NCBI GenBank assembly: GCA_030295235.1
Contig: AP026143.1
Span: 744,001-808,000 of the forward strand
Reading direction: 5' to 3'
DNA length: 64,000 bases
From: Fistulifera solaris
Lineage: Eukaryota; Bacillariophyta; Bacillariophyceae; Naviculales; Stauroneidaceae
Shown here: piece after piece, positions 55,468 through 64,000 of the stretch
Position numbering within the stretch: the first letter of the stretch is position 1
How the letters are laid out: each line of letters opens with the position of its first letter
Position numbers and translations under genes: made by a program
The notes under the pieces: model-generated
Told to the model about the DNA's origin: nothing
What the model saw: the letters and a program-made list of their open reading frames with translations, nothing else
The model's database searches: none

Positions 55468-58167
55468 ATGAATCAAACGACGGAGGACAACTCCTCGTCG
55501 ACAATGAACGATAACAAAGAACCGCTGCCCGCTGAGGCTGTCAATCAACATTCTCTCAACACAACATTAAATCATATAAGCTTTCAAGCGCTTACATTGA
55601 AGCGGAGAACAAAGACGCTGTATCCCAGCGATATGATGGACCGCTTTTCCGCCTTTCCATCGTCTTGGGCCTGCGACTTTCGCGAAAGCGTCTCTTCGAA
55701 CCACCAGAACTTTCCCTGTAGTAGCAGCAATCACTCGACTACGATCGCCGCCACAGATACGGAAAACGGAACTGAAGCGAAAAGTGTTGATAGCGACTCT
55801 TTTCCGGAGATTCGAAGAATTGTATACGAATGTCACAAGAAGCCGACTACAACGCGCGCGAGAATCGAGACATTGTTTTTCTCAGCCCAGCAGCTGCCTT
55901 GGAGCAGTCTCGAAGGCAACGGAACGCACCAGAAAGAAACGGAGCTGCAACTTTGTCGTCGGATTCACGAAGAAAATCCTCTTTGCTGGATACATCAACA
56001 GATGAGGACGAAGAAGAGTGCCGGACAGGGTCACAACAAGATAGGATTCAGGCACCTTGGGAAGACGAAGCTTACGGGTCTTCTGGTGATATCCGTCCGG
56101 AAGTAACGACGAGTATCAATAGTTCAAACCACAGAAGATCCGGATCTGGTTTGCAATTAGATGACAGAGAAAGGCGGATAGTAATGATAGATATTGATTG
56201 CGAACTCAACGATGAAAGATCATGGGATGATGAATTCATTCTCGAAGATCCTGAAATGACGGAAGAAGCTGTTCGGCAACAGTCTATGATGTCGGTACCG
56301 GGTGCTATTGCGGTTGCAGGCATCAACGCGAGATCCTCTTTGGATGATGGTTCGGACAATCACACCACGGTTTCGATGCAAGAAGCACTGAGACAAATAT
56401 CTGTAATAGACGCGAGAAATCTCGATGAATACGATGAGACGGTTAATATGGAGATGACTGAGGTTATTCGGCAGCAATCTATGCTGTCCGTACCAGGTGC
56501 AATTGCAGTGGATGGACCTCATGGAAGGTTCGATGCGGATGCCGATTCGGATCATGATACAACTGCTTCTATGAGACAAGCACGAAGATGCAGTTCAAAT
56601 AGGGATTCGAATGATATACGTGTACAGGGGATCTTGGCAGCGGAAGAAACTGATGCGGGAGCTTTTGTATCTGTGTCGGCAATTAGACAAGCTCCTGTTA
56701 TCGACGCGGAAGGGATTCATGTCATAAACGTGGACGATGACGAGCTGGGTGAAGCCGACGCTACTTCGATCAAAAGTCAAGCGCTGGGGAAACGGGTTTG
56801 TTTGTACGGTGATTATCGCTGCTCTTGTCTGCATAGTCACTTTTTTGATAGTTGACAATACAAAAACAGAGGTAAAACTGCGTTTGGCGTCCACGGAAAG
56901 CCCGACGTTGGCACCGACGTTCTCTCCAACCAATATGGAGCTGCCAAAGCTCATTGACCTACTCAAGTCCATAACCGACGAAGACTTGTTACGGGACCGC
57001 TCTTCGCCACAGTTCATGGCGGCAGAGTGGCTTTCTCGAGACATTGCCGACAAAGACCTGGCAGAGGAAAAGTTGATCCAGCGGTATGTTGTAGCGATAA
57101 TGCAATTCGCTTATGGGATCACGGCCGTTTGCGACGAAACGTCGTGTGCTTATGACCGATCATCCACACCGTTTTTAAAGCACTATGATGAATGTACATG
57201 GGACGGTGTCACATGCAACGATGACGGACAAGTGATACAAATTCTTTTGATCGGCCGTCCGGGCGAGTCTGCTCTGGATGGCATTGAGAAGTGGAAGCAA
57301 TCGTCACAAAAAATGGGAACGTTATCCTCTGAAATCAAGTCGTTAACTGAATTGTCAGTGCTGGTCATCGAAGGCTTTGATCTTGCAGGCTCAATCGATC
57401 ATGTTATCAATCCGAGTTTGAAGAACCTTCGAACTATTCGACTGGGAGGAAATTCCCTGACCGGATCACTCCCTGATGAGATGTGGAGGATCCACTCGAC
57501 CTTGGAATTCTTGGATCTTTCGAACAATGAACTTAGTGGTCCAATACCCCATAGCATTGGCCGTATACCATCACTGAGTACGTTAAATTATCTGTCGCTC
57601 GTGCGCTATGTTCATTGTATTCGTTTCTCACGAATAATTTGCTCAGAGACTTTGAACTTGTGGAACAACAAAATCACAGGTCAGATCCCATCTTTAATTG
57701 GGTCTCTAACATCCCTTGAAATGCTGAATCTCGGACAGACACTTGTGGAGGGTTCTTTGCCCCCAGAGATTGTAGGATTTTCAGAGACTTTGCAGACTTT
57801 GGATCTTAGCGACACGAAAATGAGCGGTCCACTCCCAATGGAACTTGAATTATTTACTTCGCTGCGAACGCTAAACATGAAAGGGTGCGACTTTTCCGGG
57901 ACCATCCCAGAGCTGTCTTGCGGCAACGCTCACGTGATTCGATTAACCGATAACAATTTTTCAGGCACGATTCCTTCATCCTTTGGCCAATGTACCTCTT
58001 TGGAGCAGCTGAAGTTGCGGGGCAATCCTCGGCTAACGGGGAAAATACCCGAGGCTCTTTGTGGTGACGCCTGGGATTATATTCAGCAGTTTACAAGTTA
58101 TAGCGTGGATTGTGGCGTTGAATGTGATTGCTGTGATTTCAACCCACTATGTGACGATGATTGGTGA
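55468..58167 (+). CDS. Single-pass membrane protein with LRR ectodomain
   Basis: A receptor-like protein without kinase. From ATG 55468 about 430 residues are acidic, Ser-rich and probably cytosolic; they contain two diverged copies of a unit of about 55 residues (RQQSMMSVPGAIAV and RQQSMLSVPGAIAV). A membrane span follows (VCTVIIAALVCIVTFLIV), then a linker SPTLAPTFSPT, an LRR cap (CTWDGVTCND) and about seven plant-type LRRs (LDLSNNELSGPIPHSIG, LNLWNNKITGQIPSLIG), ending in a Cys cap. A 69-bp GT-AG intron at 57578-57646 is hidden in an open frame; removing it restores the LRR pattern (PSLKTLNLWNN). Two one-base breaks, at 55829-55830 and in the A4 run 56772-56775, compensate each other. Expected length is 876 residues. 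Ligand and partners are unknown. Confidence 0.85.
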
Positions 58168-59621
58168 CAAGTGCGGTGACAGACTCGCTAGCTATGTACA
58201 TTAATAACTTCTAGATAAATAAAGACTGGCATCAAGTATCACGAAACGAAGTAGAAGTTTTGACCCATCATTCGTGTCCAATGCTCTCCTTCGTAGACTT
58301 GCCACTCAAACGAGAAAGACTTTTTGTGGACATCAGGTCTCTAGTAAGTCACACACATTTCGTACGATGACCTCTGCAGGAAGAACAATAATAGCACTCC
58401 TCATTCTATATCCAGTGATCTCGGCGAGAAGCAATCAAGCATCATTTATTGAATAGAAGTGTACCGGTCAGACGGTGTGGTGTGCATCAGAACTCTCAAC
58501 GATAAGAGAGCGATCGACCTGACAAATCATACGAGTAAAGAAGCTGGTAAGCCATTTTTAAGAAAAAAGTGTATCATACAGGCACAGCAAGACAAGGAAC
58601 GGGATTTGAATGTCCGAACTTGCTGTTGTAAAGTATGAGCACAGAAAGGTCCTAAACTTTCCACTAGACTACAAACGTCACTCGTCCTTTTAGGGCTTTT
58701 ATGGCCGCATGCGGAGACTCTATAAACTCACGCCGCGGTAGAAACCACCCGTCATAATCTAGTGCAAGGCGATCGCTTACCTCTCACATCGCTACACACT
58801 ATGTTTGACTCTCTAACTACAATGATCTAGAGCACACCGTCTAACGCTGATTTTTAACCAGACGCAAATAAGATTGTAATGTTTCATTGCATCGCTCCTG
58901 ACAGTAAGTTGCTGGGCGCCGCGCAGGATTCCATTGTTGTTGTTTTTATGTATTTTTTGATGTTTAAATACGTCTCTGGAGGTTCTTGTTGAGATAATAT
59001 TAGCAGGATAATAGAAGGAAATGCGGTTTTGATGTGCGATGTGCGTGCGTGCGACTGCGAACTGCGAACAACAAAATTGATACCCGGCTGCATGACAGAC
59101 GTTTCGGAATCGCACGACGCACGGACGCGACGACGCAAGCACGGTACCGTAGTCGACTATAGCCCCAACGTGTTGTCCGTTTCTCCAAGACTGGATTGCA
59201 GTCACGAGGCATGATTCCGACCCTATCTCTATAGTCGGCTGCGCAATAGATTTTACTGCTATTCTCACCAATGATAGCTACCTATCAATTAAACGATCAA
59301 TGTTGCCTATCTAGCTTTAAACGCAAAAACCATTTCGATTGTGATGCTTCGAATGTCTACGTAATTTCACGTAGCCCTCGTAGGGAAATTTATCGACAGA
59401 GGGGGCACCCGCATACTGTGTAATGTTGACCATCACAATCTTCGGCATCGCCATCAATTATTCACATTCGAAATGGCACTCTGGTAAGGGACTTGATGAT
59501 AGAATAGATTCAAGTTTTGGTGTGGTGAAAACTAAGATTAGTTTACATTTCTAAGTTTTCAAACCGTGTGGTCTGTATCTCGCATGTCGCAATTGTGAAA
59601 CAGGGGGTGACTTGCCCTCTA
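58168..59621. other. Intergenic, about 1.45 kb, with solo satellite fragment
   Basis: It contains a dispersed palindrome at 59187-59208 and the satellite-related fragment listed separately. A minus-strand frame of 152 codons at 59271-58813 has no feature of a real protein. Nothing else is seen. Confidence 0.5.
59347..59411 (-). repeat. Solo fragment of the 428-bp satellite, inverted
   Basis: The 65 bp match, in reverse complement, the portion of the 428-bp unit running from GGGTTCCCCCTCTGTCGATA through the CTACGTGA/TCACGTAG hairpin to ACATTCGAAG. There are a few mismatches. It lies about 38 kb from the array. Confidence 0.9.
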
Positions 59622-60278
59622 TCAAGCAGCTGCCGCTGATACAGCGTTGTGTGGTGACAGCATGGCTTCGAGTTCACGCGCTCTGGAAGGGAGCGCTTTG
59701 GACAAATGCGATAAATAAGGAATCGTTGAACAGCAGTGCCAAATGGCCAACTGAATGGTTGCCGCCTGAATGAATAGTTCATTCTCTTCTGGAGTGATTT
59801 GTTGTAAGAGGTTATCCGCAAGTTTCATCAAAGAGGGCATCGTCGAGTACGAATGATTAGCAAAGTGATTCGCTAACCCGGTATTGTATAGTAGAATGGC
59901 AGATTGCATGTCTAGATCTTCGTAGCAGGCTGTGTCGATATCGCTGATACGAATCGTGTAGAGCGTATTATGCTGATGGCATTGAGCGTTCTTCATGGAT
60001 TTGATAAAGGATGTTGGGTCATCCGTTAGATCCATAAAAACAGGAAAGTTCTTTGAGAAAGATGAGTGAAACGAGGCACTTTTTCGTTGGCACAATCGCA
60101 ACTGAGCGCGTCGCAACATATGCCATTCGTCTTCGACGTGCTGATTGGTCAGGATCTCTTTCATAAGGCGCGTCGCGTCGTGCAGTGTTGCCAACGCTTC
60201 TATGAATAAGTGGCGATGTAGCATCTCCACACCCATGTTGTTGAGCGCAATTGCGGTGCGTGACAATACAGGTGGCAT
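59622..60278 (-). CDS. TPR-like diatom protein of unknown function
   Basis: ATG 60278 starts a 218-residue intronless protein. The first 50 residues form a TPR-like helical pair (TAIALNNMGVEMLHRHLFIE, ALATLHDATRLMKEI); the rest is helix-prone with AILLYNTGLANHFANHS, a pattern (loss of a typical TPR then resumed) that I associate with a large diatom family lacking a known role. A DLTDDPTSFIKSM segment links the helical parts. No signal peptide, membrane span or catalytic motif is seen. The likely role is protein binding. Family name is not known to me, so the functional call stays open. Confidence 0.7.
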   Translation of the reverse strand: MPPVLSRTAIALNNMGVEMLHRHLFIEALATLHDATRLMKEILTNQHVEDEWHMLRRAQLRLCQRKSASFHSSFSKNFPVFMDLTDDPTSFIKSMKNAQCHQHNTLYTIRISDIDTACYEDLDMQSAILLYNTGLANHFANHSYSTMPSLMKLADNLLQQITPEENELFIQAATIQLAIWHCCSTIPYLSHLSKALPSRARELEAMLSPHNAVSAAAA

Positions 60279-61545
60279 GTTTGCAGGATAGGAAGGTGAA
60301 GGTAAAGAAGAGGGAGTGTCTATGATTATGAGGTGAAAAATTTGCTTGAGGCTGGTCAGTTTTGATTATTCAGGATGACTGGGCAAAGAGTAGACTACAA
60401 GGTATCGATGAGAGAAGAGAGAAGCGCGACATGCGTTTTTCTTCTTCCTTCGTTTCTTCGTCAACGAAACGCCGAAGCGGAAGAGATAGAACGAGAAACA
60501 AGATCAAATTCAAATAGCTCTCACACCTCACACCTCACACGTCATTCATTTTGGTTTCCTCAGAATTCCGAAAGGCCCTCCTCGAAACCCGGATTAGGAA
60601 AATACGAACAAAGCTACATAGTGGCTTATTCCTGAGGACATATTTGGCGGAAATAATGCCTTTTATGCTTCGCGGGCTACTAATGCAGTGGGAAAGCAAA
60701 GGTATTTTGTACGCACAATTAGAACTAAAAAATCAGAACTCGGGGCGAGAGAACAAAGAAGCTAAAGTTCGTCGTCGGAGTTCGGAGTTTCGTTGACTCC
60801 TGTATCATAAGTTGTGTATTATGTTTCGTCTTGTTGAATTCGAGAAGACGGAAATGAGGAAGCCAAAAAGTCTATAGCCCCAATACAGAAAACGGAATGT
60901 GCAACTAGAGAGGCCTGACTCCAGACGACTCGAAGACTCGAAGTCAACTTTCCCTTTCACCATCGCAAGCCTAAAGAAGGGGAAATTTCACGAGAGAACG
61001 GATTATGAACTATGACTATAGATTTTAGATGAGCGGCAATTGATTGAAAGCGTTGCCCGTTTCTCTGCAAGCGCCTTTGTCTTTCGGAAGTCGGGATCTG
61101 AGTCCACGCTACCTGCTTGATGTCTGATCCCAAACGAAGGCTGCCTACAACTTAGCATATACTTTGTTTCCTCATATTTTGCTGAAGTCAGCGTATTTTC
61201 ACATATCAAAGACTTGGTCGCTATTAGTTGTTATTCGAGCAAACAAGGCGATTAGTAGCTGGCGACTTGTTTGGGCGCCTCCACGACGCAAGAATGATTA
61301 TACAGACTTGGTGATTCATTTACCCCATCGCGACCCCCCTTCCAAACATTTTGACTTACTTGCAAAAGAAAACTGGTCCATATAGGTGCAGGTTTTTGAA
61401 GCGACCACACGCTGTATCAACCCCATGCTATAAAGAACGCGCATAAGTGTCCTGCGTTAAGAGGAAATAGTTGCCATCGCTAGTGCGAGTCGTAATTCAC
61501 GCGTTGTCCATTTCCAGGCAGTACAAATCTCCATATTAATACCAT
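60279..61545. other. Intergenic, about 1.27 kb
   Basis: It contains the repeated phrase CTCACACCTCACACCTCACA near 60522 and otherwise mixed sequence. Small open frames on the plus strand (60375-60635, 60551-60796) have no support. Confidence 0.5.
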
Positions 61546-63569
61546 TTAATCTTGATTGCGGACTGGTCGTGGAACCGTTATGGTATATTGCGACGGATCT
61601 TTTGAAAGATTCATTTTCATGATGGAAAAAGTGCCAATATCATCACGATTTCGACCTGAACTCGCATCCTCGATCCATACATTGCCCCCACAAAATATAA
61701 AGTCTTCCGCGTCAATTTTGTTGCGCGACTTCAAGTCCTCCAATGCAGGAATACTAAATGTGTTGGACGTTAACGACATCGCCTGTCCTTTCATTGATAT
61801 GCGTTCCAGCGCCCCTTCCATCACCAAGATGCGCTCCTTCTTGGGCGGGATCTGTAGCCGAATGAGCAACCGCGCCGTCGTGGCGGTTTCTCCGGACAAT
61901 ACCCATGTCCCACCAGCGGCTTTCTGTTGCGTTTCTGGATCTAGAATAGGGCCTCCTGCTGTCGTTCCATCAATGCGCAAAATCAAATTTTCTGACTGCT
62001 CCTTGGAATTCTCCATTAATTCAAATCCAGTCGGAGAACGTACCATACGCCAAAATCCCACCAAATGTTCACGACTAGGATACGGAGGAAGTACTGGCGT
62101 TGGTGTAGATGTTGCTTGAGGCTTGTCAGCGATTAAGGTCCCGTTCTTATACTGAGCAAATATTGGATTGTCTTCAATAGCGGGTTTGTCTTTCTTGGTA
62201 GAAAGTTGTTGCAAACTACGTTCACGAGCTCGGGAAGCGATGACGTTTTGAATTTTTTCCCGCATCCATCCGTCCAATGCGGCCGGGTCTGGAGGAGACT
62301 CTGGCTTGTTCGGCTCGAGTATGGAGTCAAGTTCCACACTTTCTTGGTCGGCGATGTTCGACAATGCGTCGTAAGACTTATCTTCAGATTCGCTCTGCCC
62401 GTGTAGTTGCTGCAAACGCTGCCTTGTTTTTGATAATATCATGTCGTCCTCCTCGGTGGTCTGCGATCCTGAAAAGGCATTGCGCGGTTCTTCTTGGTTT
62501 TCTAGTTGATTCGAATTCTTCAGCGACTTTTCAGCTTTTTGGATTCGTCCTTCTTGATATTTTTGGAATTCTTGTTCGCGTCGTAGTAGCGTTTGATTCG
62601 TTCCAACGGGCAAAGGCCACGTTGCACTAGGCCAAGGAGCAAACGCTGTGTTGTCTTTAGACAAGGCATACAACCCGATTTCGGGCAATCGCAGGGCATC
62701 TAGTCCTAATGCATCATCCATGTATTGCATCCAGAACAAAGGCGATATCCCATTCCCACCTTGATCAGATGTGAGTGTATATCGTTGATTGTCGTCATCG
62801 TCTGCAGTAATGTTGTTTGCGTTTTGTAGTATCATTTCCCAATCATCGGGTAGCTGCAGGAAGGGGGAGGCGCAACTCTGTCTCGTGCTCCTGTTCCAGA
62901 GCCCAGGATAATGTCCATGACGGCGATTGCTGAAGCACTGTTTGATTCAAACTTTGCACAAAAGAGTTTACGAAGGGACTGACACCGTTCGAAGTCGCAA
63001 ACAATACACTATTGTCGACGCTATTTCCCTCCAATCCCTTCCACGACACCATCCACGGTTCTTGTTGTAATGCTGGTTGTTGTAATACAGTCTCGATACA
63101 TTTCTGCACTTGCTGCAAAGCCTGATTCGCGTCTTTTTCCTCTTTCATTTCGAGTTGCAATAAAGGCAGGCGCAACGCCGCCGCCGGGATGCACGCATGC
63201 ACCAAAAGCGGACAATGATAGAGAATAGCGCGTTGAATGCTTTCCAATTCGAGTGCTAATTCGTGACATGTCTCCATCGGAACAGCAATCAAGAATTTTT
63301 GTGTTGATTGTTGACGGTTCATTCTGATGTTCGGTTTCCTGTCGTCGTTCGTTTCGTCGTCTTTGTTGTTTTCATTCAGAAAATTGCGAATGAATTGAGA
63401 CATTTGTGACGATTCTTCGGGTCGTTGGGATAAGGCTAAAGATGATTCTATCGGCAAATGATGTCGTTTTAATTGTTGATGAGGAAGAACCGTCCATCCT
63501 CGAACGACATTCACCGCAAAAAAAAAGGAAAAGCACTTTCGTATTTGTGAGGAAATTGAAAGACCACAT
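61546..63569 (-). CDS. AKAP7-like 2H-phosphoesterase domain with long novel C-terminal part
   Basis: The N-terminal 240 residues resemble the AKAP7/2H fold: QKFLIAVPMETCHELALELE, IQRAILYHCPLLVHACIPAA, ALRLPLLQLEM, and NSVLFATSNGVSPFVNSFVQ. Such enzymes cleave 2'-5' or cyclic phosphates, but the HxT/S catalytic motifs are not evident here (LRLPL and WTLSW at the expected places), so activity is doubtful. A 430-residue second part begins FLQLPDDWEMIL and holds a beta-rich module (LVGFWRMVRSPTGFELMENS, IFCGGNVWIED) that I do not recognise. The true start is probably ATG 63569, giving a signal-like MWSFNFLTNTKVLFLF. Extra bases at A9 63518-63526 and G5 62873-62877 (plus strand) split the gene in three frames; without both, 673 residues. 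The signal suggests entry to the secretory route or plastid. Confidence 0.7.
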
Positions 63570-64000
63570 GATTGTTATGCGATAAACGAAGACTTTTTTG
63601 ACAAGGAAAGAGGATTGAATACGAAAAAATGGCTCAAGATGCTCATCACTCATCATTCATCATTCATCTAAACTATTAGTATGGTCTAGTATAATAAGCG
63701 GCTGCGCACTTCGTATTTTCACGTCCACAAAAATCTGCGCATGTGTTATTCAAATCATCCACAGAAAATCTGTGGGAGTGGTATTATGACGCATCCAGAA
63801 AATCTGGGAGAGAAAATCTGGTCGTGTGCAGTTGTGGACTCAAAAACCATCACTTTGACAACGTTTCGTAATTCGTAAGGCTCTTTGACAAAAAAACAGA
63901 GTGACGTGTAATACAAACGCTGCTAAAGCCTATTTTATTGCAACAGCAACCAGTGGAGCTCAAGTCATTTTTTTGCAAGTGGAGTTTTGACGTGCACAGA
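63570..64000. other. Intergenic, right edge
   Basis: ATCATTCATC repeats lie at 63640-63670. The hairpin CCACAGA-AAA-TCTGTGG is at 63759-63775 and AGAAAATCTG recurs three times to 63821. No gene is seen before the window ends. Confidence 0.5.

Noticed and set aside
58813-59271. 152-codon minus-strand frame as a gene
   Set aside because: Composition is mixed and unlike the real genes here, it overlaps a dispersed palindrome, and no motif is present.

Overview
This window looks like nuclear DNA of a diatom, most likely a pennate species close to Phaeodactylum tricornutum (inference from gene content; no search was possible). The support is: many small GT-AG introns of about 60-110 bp, intergenic spaces of 0.3-2 kb, two adjacent heat-shock-factor genes of the diatom type, an FTR1-like iron permease, a ChaN-like protein with a signal peptide followed by a twin-arginine stretch (as in plastid lumen proteins), and a membrane protein with an LRR ectodomain and PTLAPTFSPT-type linker. 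I support 22 protein genes and see no rRNA, tRNA, virus-like element or CRISPR array. Layout, left to right: a very large VPS13 lipid-transfer gene on the minus strand runs off the left edge (1-13715). After a spacer with a 220-bp tandem repeat come an ABCG half-transporter and an FKBP8-like tail-anchored TPR protein on the plus strand. A 428-bp satellite array with a dimeric higher-order pattern fills 19492-21835. Then follow FCF2 (plus), a cytochrome b561-like protein (minus) and FTR1 (minus). A repeat-rich gap (25.1-27.1 kb) holds a 28-bp perfect palindrome, a 238-bp tandem repeat and a 25-bp-armed inverted repeat. Next on the minus strand are an epimerase-like SDR lacking the usual catalytic Tyr, the ChaN-like gene, two HSF paralogues and two paralogues of an unnamed Ser-rich family; a probable short Helitron lies between the HSF and Ser-rich pairs. 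DNA ligase I (minus) is divergent from a fucosyltransferase-like gene (plus), which converges on a SET-MYND plus JmjC/cupin gene that appears to encode one fused protein. The right part holds a Lys-rich low-complexity gene, a tandem pair of two-TM acidic proteins, a PLAC8 protein, the LRR membrane protein, a TPR-like diatom protein and an AKAP7-like 2H-phosphoesterase with a novel C-terminal part. One property affects the whole window: about twenty places need a one-base gain or loss, nearly always within a homopolymer, to keep an otherwise well conserved gene in frame. Balanced exon lengths and preserved motifs on both sides suggest consensus errors of a long-read assembly and not gene decay. 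Coordinates below span the whole gene and the breaks are described in each entry. Tandem paralogue pairs (HSF, the KPFKRAS family, two-TM proteins) and dispersed palindromic repeats are the main local evolutionary signals.
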